Shown: in pieces, positions 35,314 through 43,381 of the stretch
Layout of the letters: each line of letters opens with the position of its first letter
Position numbering within the stretch: position 1 is the stretch's first letter
Assembly: GCA_041946825.1 (NCBI GenBank)
Contig: JBHGBD010000007.1
Location: 62,001-126,000, forward strand
Direction of reading: 5' to 3'
DNA length: 64,000 bases
Source of the DNA: CAZTHM01 sp041946825
Lineage (GTDB): Bacteria > Acidobacteriota > Terriglobia > UBA7540
Position numbers and translations under genes: made by a program
The notes under the pieces: generated by a model
Seen by the model: only the letters and a program-made list of their open reading frames with translations
The model's database searches: none
Told to the model about the DNA's origin: nothing

Positions 35314-35814
35314 ATGAAAATCGCGGAATCGCTTTTGCCGGAATTCGATCAAGAGATGGGCAACACGCGCAAAGTGCTGGAGCGCGTGCCGGAAGACAAA
35401 TTGAATTGGAAACCGCACTCGAAGTCATTCGCCATGGGCGCGCTGGCCACACACGTCGCCATGATTCCGGGCTGGGGCACATTCACTTTGGAGGGCGACT
35501 CGTTTGACCTGGCCGCGCCGGGGGCCGCCACGCCGCCGCCTCCGGCCGCATCGCGGAAAGAGTTGCTGGCCTTGTTCGACGGGAACGTCAGCAAGTTCCG
35601 CGCTGCGCTCGCATCTGCCGAAGATGCTGCGATGCTCGCTCCGTGGTCGTTGCGCAACGGCGCGGCAACGATCTTTACCATGCCGCGCGCCGCGGTTATT
35701 CGCACCTCCATCATGAACCACTGCATCCATCATCGCGCCCAACTCGGAGTCTACCTGCGCCTGAACGACGTCCCTGTTCCCGGCCTCTACGGTCCCAGCG
35801 CGGACGAGAGTTGA
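35314..35814 (+). CDS. DinB-family protein 1
   Basis: A 166-residue four-helix-bundle protein of the DinB/YfiT-like metal-dependent hydrolase superfamily. It opens with a helix (SLLPEFDQEMGNTRKVLERV), includes the metal-ligand histidine segment LATHVAMIPGW, and ends with the family motif NHCIHHRAQLGVYLRLNDV. Such proteins often act as thiol-dependent S-transferases or remain uncharacterised. It stands alone between repeat-rich spacers. Confidence 0.85.
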   Translation: MKIAESLLPEFDQEMGNTRKVLERVPEDKLNWKPHSKSFAMGALATHVAMIPGWGTFTLEGDSFDLAAPGAATPPPPAASRKELLALFDGNVSKFRAALASAEDAAMLAPWSLRNGAATIFTMPRAAVIRTSIMNHCIHHRAQLGVYLRLNDVPVPGLYGPSADES

Positions 35815-35829
35815 GCAGGATTCGGGATC

Positions 35830-35892
35830 TAGGATTCAGGATTCAGGGAGGCAGAAGGCAGAAGGCAGAAGGCAGAAGGCAGAAGGCAGAAA
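35830..35892. repeat. Heptamer tandem repeats
   Basis: Two copies of GGATTCA-type heptamers are followed by six head-to-tail copies of GCAGAAG (35851-35892, last copy GCAGAAA). The first type recurs inverted as CCTGAAT at 44011-44042. Confidence 0.8.
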
Positions 35893-36044
35893 CCCTCTTA
35901 TCCGGAGAGATTGACGCGAGAAGCCTGCGAATGTTTCCCCGAAGGGGATGAATACGAATAGCCGTATGCGAAGCCCACGGATCTGGAATCTTGAATCTCA
36001 AATCCTTGAATCGGCCGACGGCCGCCTTTAGGCGCGCCGAACGA

Positions 36045-36279
36045 CGGCGGTGGGGACACCGCCGCTACAGCCCCCGCCCTCGCCCGCCGGGAGAGGGTGT
36101 CCGTCAGTCCGTCGGCTGACGGACGGGTGAGGGGCGTAGGGACGGCCCGATGGGTCGTCTCCGTGGAGTGCGGCAGCTTTGCTGCCGCTATTGTTGCTTC
36201 ACAGCCTTGCTCCAGCGAGCGACCGAAGCAATGCTGCGGTGAAGCAAGGCGGGAGCAGAGCTCCCGCACTCCAAAGCGC
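36045..36279. repeat. Palindromic repeat cluster (left copy)
   Basis: It contains CGGCGGTGGGGACACCGCCG plus CTACAG (36045-36070) and a 31-bp element at 36249-36279 starting GCGGGAGCAGAGCTCCCGC. Both recur at 37497-37521 and 37465-37495 respectively, the 31-bp one without a mismatch, on the other side of the DUF4424 gene. Confidence 0.75.
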
Positions 36280-36353
36280 TCCGCGCTGAGGCTTTTCCCC
36301 AACTGATGCACAATCGTGATGCGTTCTCCACCCGGCGGTGGTAAAGTGCGGGT

Positions 36354-37358
36354 ATGCGCGCCGCGGTGGTCTTGTGTGGCATCCTCTTTCTCCTGATATG
36401 CAGTCCCGCGAATGCGAATGACACCTTTGCAACGCTGGGTGCTGGCGGTCTGGTATCGGCGAAATCAACCCAGATCGTGATGGAGTCCGAGCACCTTCAG
36501 ATCTCCGTCCACCAAATAACAGTCCGCTACCTATTCCGAAACGATACGGCCAAAGATGTCGAGGCCATCGTCGCTTTTCCTCTTCCCGATTTGGATGGAG
36601 GTGGAATCTATAACGTTCCGATAGAATTGCCGAGGAAATCAGATTGGAACTTTGTTGATTTCAAGGTGCGCTCCAATGGTCAACCCATTCCTGTGAAGAT
36701 GGAGACCCGCGCACGCAATGGCGATCGAGATATCAACGCTCGTCTCCGCGCCCTCGGAGTTCCTGTGTCCGTGCTCCTTGAACCGCTTAACTCTGCCCTG
36801 ATGAAGCTCTCAGCAGCACAGCGCGCTGAACTCGAAAAGGAACATTTGATAGTTCGAGATGGCTTCAACCCTCCATTGCGCAGTGTGGGAAGGGAAGGGT
36901 GGTGGGCAACCTGGACGATGCAGGTCAAGTTCTACTGGACGCAGCGGTTTCCGGCGAACAGCATAGTGGAACTCGTCCAAACATACCGACCCGTCGTAGG
37001 GGGCAGCTATTTCGCTGAGGAAAGCGACGGGGAGGAAAGTGTACAGCCATATTGCGGGGGTGCGGAGGCCCTTCGCCAAATCGAGCGAATTAAGCAGAGC
37101 CACGAGCGGAAGGGTAAGCCTCATTTGGTATTTCATGAGAGGTGCATCGATTACATCCTTACAACGGCCAATAATTGGAGAGGGCCGATTCGGCACTTTC
37201 GCTTGTCTGTTCAAATCGATAGCCCCGACGACATTGTGTTGACATGCAGGCCGCGCTTAGAGCGCACTAAACCCACGCTCTACGAATTCAGTCAGGAAAA
37301 CTTCCGTCCAGACCGGGATCTGAAACTGATGATCCTTCAAGCGAAACAGCAGGATTGA
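36354..37358 (+). CDS. DUF4424-domain exported protein
   Basis: A 334-residue protein with a signal peptide (about 1-21) ending in ANAN, then the DUF4424 start NDTFATLGAGGLV and the segment VRYLFRNDTAKDVEAIVAFPLPD, which is diagnostic for the family. Mostly beta, probably periplasmic, function unknown. The ribosome-binding site is weak. The gene is bracketed by two sets of the same palindromic repeats, and a strong hairpin begins one base after its stop codon. Confidence 0.8.
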   Translation: MRAAVVLCGILFLLICSPANANDTFATLGAGGLVSAKSTQIVMESEHLQISVHQITVRYLFRNDTAKDVEAIVAFPLPDLDGGGIYNVPIELPRKSDWNFVDFKVRSNGQPIPVKMETRARNGDRDINARLRALGVPVSVLLEPLNSALMKLSAAQRAELEKEHLIVRDGFNPPLRSVGREGWWATWTMQVKFYWTQRFPANSIVELVQTYRPVVGGSYFAEESDGEESVQPYCGGAEALRQIERIKQSHERKGKPHLVFHERCIDYILTTANNWRGPIRHFRLSVQIDSPDDIVLTCRPRLERTKPTLYEFSQENFRPDRDLKLMILQAKQQD

Positions 37359-37381
37359 GAGACGGCCGGCTCGGCCGTCTC
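37359..37381 (+). terminator. Hairpin directly after DUF4424 stop
   Basis: GAGACGGCCG/CGGCCGTCTC with a three-base loop, a perfect 10-bp stem beginning right after TGA. Only CCTTGG follows, not a U-tract, so it may act as a mRNA 3' stabiliser or weak terminator. Family member of the hairpins at 16310 and 36140. Confidence 0.5.
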
Positions 37382-37464
37382 CTTGGAATGACGCTGCTGC
37401 CGCCCTCCACCCACGACGGAGCTCTAATCCGGTGTATTCCCGGAACCGGGTTCGGCGAATCAAA

Positions 37465-37521
37465 GCGGGAGCAGAGCTCCCGCACTCCAAAGCGCGCGGC
37501 GGTGGGACACCGCCGCTACAG
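37465..37521. repeat. Palindromic repeat cluster (right copy)
   Basis: The 31-bp element identical to 36249-36279 (37465-37495) directly abuts the second element CGGCGGTGGGACACCGCCG plus CTACAG (37497-37521), which has one G fewer than its left copy. Confidence 0.75.
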
Positions 37522-37577
37522 CGGCGAGCGCGTTTTTCGCGTGCACAGGGGCAGGGAATCTCGATATCATCGGGGTG

Positions 37578-37868
37578 ATGGACACAGAGCGATTCAGCCG
37601 GATTGCGCGGGCGCTGGCGGATCCTCGAAGGATGGAAATCCTTCGCCGCATTGCGAACGAGCGTGAGGTAGCCTGCTCGGCGCTGGCCGGCGACTGCGAA
37701 GTCTCGCAACCCACGATCTCTCACCACCTCAAAGAGTTATCCAGCGCCGGACTGATCAAACCACGCCGCGAGGCGAAGTTCTGCTTCTACCGCCTCGACC
37801 GCAAGGTCTGGGCGGAGTACCTGGCGGAGATGCGCCGCCGGATTCCCGCTCGCCCGCGCAAAAGATGA
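37578..37868 (+). CDS. ArsR-family transcriptional regulator
   Basis: A 96-residue winged-helix repressor of the ArsR/SmtB family. The DNA-recognition helix lies in SQPTISHHLKELSSAGLI and the wing region in PRREAKFCFYRLD. One cysteine (C32-33 region, VACSAL) is present, but no CxC metal site, so it probably senses something other than arsenic. ATG 37578 is chosen; GTG 37575 is directly before it. It precedes an SDR gene by 70 bp, with a palindrome in between that is a likely operator. Confidence 0.88.
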   Translation: MDTERFSRIARALADPRRMEILRRIANEREVACSALAGDCEVSQPTISHHLKELSSAGLIKPRREAKFCFYRLDRKVWAEYLAEMRRRIPARPRKR

Positions 37869-37894
37869 ATCCTCTTTGTGCGCCTTCGCATCAC

Positions 37895-37918
37895 ATAGAC
37901 GATTGTCAATATGTCTAT
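37895..37918. promoter_or_regulatory. Candidate ArsR operator
   Basis: Inverted repeat ATAGAC (37895-37900) and GTCTAT (37913-37918) with a 12-bp AT-rich centre that contains ATTGTCAAT. It lies between the regulator gene and the SDR gene it would control. ArsR-family operators have this size and AT-rich character. Confidence 0.5.
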
Positions 37919-37938
37919 ATGAAGGGAGGACGCAAGCA

Positions 37939-38685
37939 ATGGCAAAACTTTCCGGCAAAGTCGCCGTGGTGAGCGGCGCATCGAAAGGCATCGGGGCGGC
38001 GATCGCCGAGAAGCTGGCGGAAAACGGCGCGGCAGTGGTGGTGAACTACTCCGCCAGCGCCGACCAGGCCCAGGCGGTCGTCGAAAGGATCAGGTCCCGC
38101 GGCGGCAAAGCCCGGGCAGTGCAAGCCGACGTGAGCAAGCCCGCGGAGGCCAAAAAGCTGATTGAGACGGCGCGGCGGGATTTCGGAAGCGTCGATATCC
38201 TGGTCAACAACGCGGGCGTTTACGAATTCCGCCCCATCCACGAGGTTGACGAGGCGCACTTCGATCGCATCTTCGACCTCAACGTGAAAGGGCTCCTGTT
38301 TGCGACTCAGGCCGCGGTGGGAGCCTTCGACGGCAAGGGCGGGCGGGTTATCAATATCAGTTCCCTGGCGTCGCAAGTGGCGATGCCGCAAACCTCCGTT
38401 TACAGCGCCACCAAGGCGGCGGTCGATTCGATCACGCGCACGCTGGCGGCGGAATTGGGGCCGCGCAAGATCCTCGTGAATTCGATCCTGCCGGGCCCTG
38501 TGGAAACCGAGGGCACCCGGGCGCTTGCGGATTTTGAGAGTGTTCGCGCCACCTTCCTGCCGCGCACGCCCCTGGGACGCATCGGGCAGCCTGAGGACAT
38601 CGCCAATGTGGCGGTCTTCCTGGCTTCTGAAGAGGCAGGCTGGATCACTGGCCAGGTCATTCCCGTTGCCGGCGGCTTGAACTGA
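37939..38685 (+). CDS. SDR-family oxidoreductase (FabG-like)
   Basis: A 248-residue classical short-chain dehydrogenase. The cofactor motif is SGASKGIG (near 12-19), the structural NNAG is VNNAGVYEF, and the catalytic set is in NISSLA and YSATKAA. The ATG at 37939 follows GGGAGGA by eight bases. The acidic-residue discrimination suggests NADP use but is not decisive. Likely a ketone or alcohol reductase of secondary metabolism or detoxification, controlled by the ArsR regulator upstream. A rho-independent terminator follows. Confidence 0.9.
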   Translation: MAKLSGKVAVVSGASKGIGAAIAEKLAENGAAVVVNYSASADQAQAVVERIRSRGGKARAVQADVSKPAEAKKLIETARRDFGSVDILVNNAGVYEFRPIHEVDEAHFDRIFDLNVKGLLFATQAAVGAFDGKGGRVINISSLASQVAMPQTSVYSATKAAVDSITRTLAAELGPRKILVNSILPGPVETEGTRALADFESVRATFLPRTPLGRIGQPEDIANVAVFLASEEAGWITGQVIPVAGGLN

Positions 38686-38713
38686 CGGGCGCATGACAGA
38701 TTTTGATGTGGCC

Positions 38714-38752
38714 ACGGCCCCGGTGAGATTCGTCGGGGCCGTTTTCTTTTTC
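38714..38752 (+). terminator. Rho-independent terminator
   Basis: Stem ACGGCCCCG/CGGGGCCGT (38714-38742) followed by TTTCTTTTTC. It ends the SDR transcription unit. Confidence 0.8.
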
Positions 38753-39003
38753 TGAGCGATCCGCGGAACCATTCCAAAGGTCTCCCGCCTCAGACGTGTT
38801 AGCCAGCGCTGCTCGCCGTCTGCCATCCTTACCCAGTCCGCAAAAAACAACGACAGAGAGTCCGTTCGCACATTGAATCGGGGCCAAGAACACGCCCACG
38901 GAACGAAAGTCGGAACTTTTCGGCCCCAAGGATGGTTATTAGGAGTAAGGAGGATTAATCCGGTACGCCAGGGGAAAACCAAATCAGGCATAGGAGAGAT
39001 CGC
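38753..39003. other. Spacer upstream of small secreted protein gene
   Basis: About 250 bp with no gene. It is AT-richer near 38930-38965 (TTATTAGGAGTAAGGAGG), which may hold the promoter and leader of the gene at 39004. Confidence 0.35.
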
Positions 39004-39522
39004 ATGAAATATCGAAACGCAATCTTATTGATGTTGATGGTGTCGCTGCTGTCCAGCCTCGCGTGGGCACAGACGAACGTGAAGGAGCAGTCGGCCCGGA
39101 TGACTCTTAAGGTCAAGCTGAATTACACTGGAGCCGGCTCGGTGGATGAGAAACACAAACTATACGTTCTTCTGTTCGATTCGAATCCCTACACGGCGCA
39201 CACACTCGTCGACAGGACTTCGGCGACAGAGCCCGCAGCCGCTCTTTCGGCAGGAACTGATAAGGTGTGCTCGATCATCGCTCGCCAAGCAACCGGGACG
39301 AACAAGCGGGCCGTTACTTTCGCCAAACTATCCGTCTCGCCGGTTTATGCGATGGCTTTCTATGATAAGAGTGGGGAGTATGCCAACCAGGGTGACCCGC
39401 CTTCACACGTTCCGATGGGTCTTTACGGTGGCAAGCCCGGAAATCCCCAGCCGATCAAACTCGATTCAGGAAAGGCAGTGGAAGTCGAACTGACCTTCGG
39501 GGACTCGGCGGCCACGCCGTAG
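39004..39522 (+). CDS. Small secreted protein, function unknown
   Basis: A 172-residue exported protein with a clear signal peptide (1-22, ending WAQ) and a predicted beta-rich mature part (MTLKVKLNYTGAGSV, then KLYVLLFDSNPY, then VYAMAFYDKSGEYANQGDPP). The pattern resembles small beta-sandwich domains of the DUF2141 kind, but the match is too weak to name. A GGAGAG-type site precedes the ATG. It is monocistronic. One cysteine only, so no disulfide. Confidence 0.7.
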   Translation: MKYRNAILLMLMVSLLSSLAWAQTNVKEQSARMTLKVKLNYTGAGSVDEKHKLYVLLFDSNPYTAHTLVDRTSATEPAAALSAGTDKVCSIIARQATGTNKRAVTFAKLSVSPVYAMAFYDKSGEYANQGDPPSHVPMGLYGGKPGNPQPIKLDSGKAVEVELTFGDSAATP

Positions 39523-39791
39523 CGGCTTTCAGCGGCGCGTGTTGATGGTATCCGCACGACGACGATCGTAAAAGAGCCGTGAAGTAAGAAACCTTCTTCG
39601 CGCTGCCGTGTTACTATCCTTCCGCAAGGAAAGCCGCGGTGGCGAGACCAAGGGCGACCGCAAGGGTCATGGGTGGCGTTTGCATGGGCTTGTGAATTTG
39701 CGGCGGTGCTCAATGATCGCCCATCGAGCATGCGTCAGAGATGTAGGCCTCACCGCGATTTCGTGCTTCCTACTGGAGGTGAAGCCCGCCA

Positions 39792-40220
39792 ATGCGACCG
39801 AAGAAGCTCGCCGCGTACGCGACCGCGATTGTCTTAGCCCACCTGGTGGTAACCATTGTGCACGGGAACGCGCATGCGAAGCTCGGAGTCAATCTGGGCG
39901 TCGCGGGGATGGCCTTCGTTTGGGCGGCGGTGATCGTCGGCCCGCTGGTGGCAATGGCGCTGCTGTGGACGCGATGGCAGAAACCTGGGCTGGTCCTCCT
40001 ATCTTTAACGATGGCGGGCTCGTTGCTCTTCGGCGTGATTAATCACTTTCTCGTTTCCGGCAACGACCATGTGGGCCACCAAGGTCCGGGCGCAGCGGCA
40101 ACTCTTTTCGCCGTCAGCGCGGTTGGGCTTGCGGTCACGGAGGCCTTGGGAACCTTGTGCGGAGTGTACTACCTGATGAAGCGTATCAACGCACAGGAAG
40201 GCAGTAAAGATCTCGCATGA
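39792..40220 (+). CDS. Four-helix integral membrane protein
   Basis: A 142-residue membrane protein with about four transmembrane helices (near 8-24, 40-60, 65-85 and 103-128). It has HGNAHAKLGV after helix 1 and a histidine pair (DHVGHQG) between helices 3 and 4. No family recognised. GGAGG lies 13 bases before the start. The stop overlaps the start of the Tag gene (ATGA), so the two are co-translated. Confidence 0.6.
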   Translation: MRPKKLAAYATAIVLAHLVVTIVHGNAHAKLGVNLGVAGMAFVWAAVIVGPLVAMALLWTRWQKPGLVLLSLTMAGSLLFGVINHFLVSGNDHVGHQGPGAAATLFAVSAVGLAVTEALGTLCGVYYLMKRINAQEGSKDLA

Positions 40221-40792
40221 CGAAGCATCGCTGTAGATGGGCGGGCGAGAACCCACTCATGGTGAAGTATCACGACGAGGAATGGGGCGTGCCGGTGCAC
40301 GACGACCGCACACTCCTTGAATTCCTGATTCTGGAGGGCGCCCAGGCGGGCCTGAGCTGGCAAACCGTTTTGAATAAGCGCGAGAACTACCGCCGCGGAT
40401 TTGATAATTTTCAAGCCGAGAGGATCGCCCGCTATCGCGCCAAAGACGTCAAACGGCTTCTTGCTGATCCAGGCATCATCCGTAACCGTCTAAAAGTTGA
40501 AGCCGCCATTCGAAACGCTCAGGCGTTTTTGGAAATCCCAAAGGAATTTGGCAGCTTTGACAGCTACATCTGGCAATTTGTCGGCGGAAGGCCCATCAAT
40601 CACAAGATCAAAACGATCAAGGATATCCTGGCCCGCAGCAAGGAATCCGACGCAATGAGCAAGGATTTGCTCAAGCGCGGCTTCAAGTTTGCCGGGTCGA
40701 CGATCTGCTACGCCTTCATGCAGGCGGTTGGTATGGTGAACGACCATGAGGTAAGATGCTTCCGCTATAGGCAAGTGCTGCATTTCGAATGA
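40217..40792 (+). CDS. tag: DNA-3-methyladenine glycosylase I
   Basis: A 191-residue base-excision repair enzyme that removes 3-methyladenine from DNA. The structural zinc ligands of the Tag family are present: C in HRCRWAGENP near the N-terminus, H in VKYHDEEWGVP, and H and C in VNDHEVRCFRYRQ. The catalytic pocket segment LEGAQAGLSWQTVL and FVGGRPI are also conserved. It overlaps the preceding membrane-protein gene by four bases and the next gene begins 14 bp on. Confidence 0.95.
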   Translation: MTKHRCRWAGENPLMVKYHDEEWGVPVHDDRTLLEFLILEGAQAGLSWQTVLNKRENYRRGFDNFQAERIARYRAKDVKRLLADPGIIRNRLKVEAAIRNAQAFLEIPKEFGSFDSYIWQFVGGRPINHKIKTIKDILARSKESDAMSKDLLKRGFKFAGSTICYAFMQAVGMVNDHEVRCFRYRQVLHFE

Positions 40793-40806
40793 GGAGGGCT
40801 TCGACC

Positions 40807-41901
40807 ATGAGCGGTTCAAAATCCTCACGGCGTAGATTCTTGGTGAGCGCGGCGGCAGGAGTCGCAGCGGCTCCGGCCTATTCGCTCCGCGGAAGCGCCA
40901 CGGAGGTTGGCCCCGAAGGAAACCGAAAGGGAAGCATCGCGCGTATCGTCACGACCTGCCAGAACGGCGCGCGCCACTCCACCGTCGAGGCGAACCGCGA
41001 CCACATGCTGGTCCTCTTCGACCACGCGCTGAAACAGAAGCCCGATCTGGTGTGCTTCCCGGAAACGTTTACGGGCGTTGGCGTCGAGAGCAAGCCCGAG
41101 AAAGTCGCGGAAACCGTTCCCGGTCCAACCACCGACGCTTTCGCGCGGCGAGCGAAGGCGAACCGCTGCTACGTCATTTGTCCTATTCGCACCGTGCGCG
41201 AAGGGAAGCACTGGAATTCCGCCGTGGTCCTGGACCGCTCAGGCCAAATCGCGGGTATCTACGACAAAATCCATCCCGTGACGACGTCGCCGGATTACAC
41301 GGATTTTGAAAATGGCATCATGCCCGCCAGCGCGCCGCCCGTGCTGGATCTTGACTTCGGACGGATTGGAATTCAAATCTGCTTTGACGCGGGATTTCCG
41401 GAAACCTGGGCGGCGCTGGCCAGCAAGGGCGTGAAGGCGGTTTTCTGGCCTTCGGCGTATCACGGCGGATTTGCGCTGCAGACGTACGCCTACTTGCACC
41501 ACTTCTACGTCATCACCGCGGTGCACACGGAGCACTCGCGCATCATTGACCCCTGCGGGCGCGTTGTGGCGGAGACGGATTCGCTCATGAATTTCGTTAC
41601 CCGCGACATCAACCTGGATTATGTCGTGGCGCACTACGATTTCAACTATCCAATCCCCGACCGCCTGCTGGACGCGTATCCGGGGCGCGTGCGGATTACG
41701 TCGTACGTCGAGGACGGCCACTTCATTGTCGAGCCCACCGACCCAACGGTTACTACGGCGCAATTGCAATCGGAGTTTGGTTTCGAATCGGCGTTCCAAT
41801 ACTTCGATCGCCATCGGAAAGGCTATGAGGCTCTGCGCGCGGGGAAGGTTCCAGAGCCTCAGACGGCTGCCCATGGCAAGCGGGATCAGTACGCGAAATA
41901 A
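40807..41901 (+). CDS. Tat-exported carbon-nitrogen hydrolase (nitrilase superfamily)
   Basis: A 364-residue amidase-type protein with a twin-arginine signal (SSRRRFLVSAAAGVAAAPAYS). The triad is E in CFPETFTGVG, K in IYDKIHPV, and C in IQICFDAGFPE. The ATG at 40807 is chosen over that at 40789, because it places the Tat motif close to the N-terminus. Export in folded form is unusual for a nitrilase and suggests hydrolysis of an extracellular amide. The gene follows tag and may share its transcript. Confidence 0.85.
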   Translation: MSGSKSSRRRFLVSAAAGVAAAPAYSLRGSATEVGPEGNRKGSIARIVTTCQNGARHSTVEANRDHMLVLFDHALKQKPDLVCFPETFTGVGVESKPEKVAETVPGPTTDAFARRAKANRCYVICPIRTVREGKHWNSAVVLDRSGQIAGIYDKIHPVTTSPDYTDFENGIMPASAPPVLDLDFGRIGIQICFDAGFPETWAALASKGVKAVFWPSAYHGGFALQTYAYLHHFYVITAVHTEHSRIIDPCGRVVAETDSLMNFVTRDINLDYVVAHYDFNYPIPDRLLDAYPGRVRITSYVEDGHFIVEPTDPTVTTAQLQSEFGFESAFQYFDRHRKGYEALRAGKVPEPQTAAHGKRDQYAK

Positions 41902-42158
41902 GTCCAAGAGTTGGTATGTGTTAGGTGTTGGAGGACCGGTCTCCTGGGACGATAGCCCCCAATCCCCGGTCTCGAATCCCCAGAGCGGCGTCTTGACACG
42001 GCTTAACTGATGGTGTAACAATCGAGCCATTAAGTCGTTCTTGCGCTCGCGCACAAAGGTTTTCATTACCAAGATAGTTTTGTGAGGGCGGAGGAACGGC
42101 ACGCAGCCAGCCATTGCGGAGTACGCGCTTGGCAAGCGTACTCCCTTCGGAGGTCCTC
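41902..42158. other. Spacer with short AATCCCC-type repeats
   Basis: 257 bp without a gene. It contains CCCCAATCCCCGGTCTCGAATCCCC (41957-41981), a further degenerate simple repeat, and the leader of the TPR gene. Confidence 0.35.
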
Positions 42159-42617
42159 ATGGCCGAAGAGGAAGCCGTGGAACGATTCAAAGAAGGGATG
42201 GGCCTGTTGCGCAACAATTACGCCAGCAAGGCGATTCCCCATTTTGCGCGAGCCCTGGAGCTCGATAAATCAAATCCTTTCTATATTTCTTACTTGGGCG
42301 TGGCCATGGCGGCAGGACAGAGGAACTGGGACTCGGCCGAGGATCTCTGCACGCAGGCAATCAAGATGAAACGCACGCAGCCCGAGCTGTATTTGAATTT
42401 GGGCGAAGTCTATCGGCTTGCGGGAAGACGCCAGGATGCGGTTGAGACTCTGACTCTGGGACTGACCATGACTAAACGCGACTCGCGCATCGCCATGGCA
42501 CTCAACAAATATGGTTTCCGCCGCCCCCCCTTGCTTTCGTTCCTTGACCGCGACCACTTCCTCAATCGTGAATTGGGCAAGTTGCGCTATCGGATTATGA
42601 AATCGCTGAGCAAGTGA
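42159..42617 (+). CDS. Tetratricopeptide-repeat protein
   Basis: A 152-residue soluble protein made of about three TPR units (EEAVERFKEGMGLLRNNY, then AIPHFARALELDKSNPFYIS, then QPELYLNLGEVYRLAGRRQD) and a basic C-terminal helix. GGAGG sits six bases before the ATG at 42159. A protein-protein interaction role is expected; the partner is unknown. Confidence 0.8.
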   Translation: MAEEEAVERFKEGMGLLRNNYASKAIPHFARALELDKSNPFYISYLGVAMAAGQRNWDSAEDLCTQAIKMKRTQPELYLNLGEVYRLAGRRQDAVETLTLGLTMTKRDSRIAMALNKYGFRRPPLLSFLDRDHFLNRELGKLRYRIMKSLSK

Positions 42618-42772
42618 TCCAGGATCTGGGACCTGGAGGGCAGGATCCAGACCGCATTTCTTCTCAACCGGGCTCCGACGCTGTCAATCCAAAATCTGAA
42701 ATGCCCCGCGGTGTGTGCTACGATTGAAGTGTTCACGGGCAGAAGAACATTTCTACAAAGAGAGGGACTGAG

Positions 42773-43297
42773 ATGAAGCGCTTGATTCTGACGCTTGGGT
42801 TGTTGGGTTTGGTGAGCGGTGCGGCATTTGCCGCGGCAAAAAAGCCTGCCGCGAAAGCGGATCTGTTCGACGCGAAAGGGAACAAAGTGGCGACCGCTAC
42901 GCTTAAGCAGGCCAAGGGCGGCGTGCAGATTGCCCTGCGGTCAACGGGCCTGCCGGAAGGCATTCATGCCTTCCACATTCACGCCGTGGGCAAGTGCGAC
43001 GCGCCGGGATTTACGACCGCGGGCGGGCACTTCAACCCCGAGCACAAAAAGCATGGGCTGAAAAATCCCGAGGGGCCGCACGCCGGCGACATGCCCAATA
43101 TCACCGTCAACGCCAAGGGGGTCGGGAAGGCGAAGGTGGTGAACTCGCGCGTCACGCTCGGCGAGGGCGAGAACTCGCTCTTTCATGAGGGCGGCACGGC
43201 GCTCGTCATCCACGCCAAGGCCGACGACGATATGACCGACCCCGCCGGCAACGCCGGCGACCGCATCGCCTGCGGGCTGATCGAAAAAGGCCAGTAG
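42773..43297 (+). CDS. sodC: Cu/Zn superoxide dismutase
   Basis: A 174-residue periplasmic enzyme that converts superoxide to hydrogen peroxide and oxygen. After a signal peptide (1-20, ending AFA) the metal ligands are H68, H70 and H86 for copper with H147, and H86, H94, H103 and D106 for zinc. C75 and C167 can form the conserved disulfide. It stands alone and is probably constitutive or stress induced. AGAGAGGG precedes the ATG. Confidence 0.95.
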   Translation: MKRLILTLGLLGLVSGAAFAAAKKPAAKADLFDAKGNKVATATLKQAKGGVQIALRSTGLPEGIHAFHIHAVGKCDAPGFTTAGGHFNPEHKKHGLKNPEGPHAGDMPNITVNAKGVGKAKVVNSRVTLGEGENSLFHEGGTALVIHAKADDDMTDPAGNAGDRIACGLIEKGQ

Positions 43298-43381
43298 CCC
43301 TCGAAACAGCTAACGAGGCGCAGAGACGCGGAGAACCAAGCCCGGAGGTGCCGGTCTCTGCGACTCCGCGCCTCGGCGGCT
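43298..43381. repeat. Imperfect inverted-repeat spacer
   Basis: GAGGCGCAGAGACGCGGAGA and TCTCTGCGACTCCGCGCCTC face each other (about 43314-43376), a long imperfect hairpin between the convergent sodC and DinB genes. It may serve as a bidirectional terminator. Confidence 0.55.

Larger units (their letters stand above)
35815..36353. other. Repeat-rich 540-bp spacer
   Basis: No gene. It holds the GGATTCA/GCAGAAG heptamer array (35830-35892), a hairpin GTCCGTCAG/CTGACGGAC (36099-36124), a GACGGCCC hairpin (36140-36161) and the palindromic elements also found downstream of the DUF4424 gene (36045-36070 and 36249-36279). Confidence 0.6.

Noticed and set aside
35851..35892. Possible CRISPR array
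   Set aside because: Only a seven-base tandem repeat without spacers; no cas genes.
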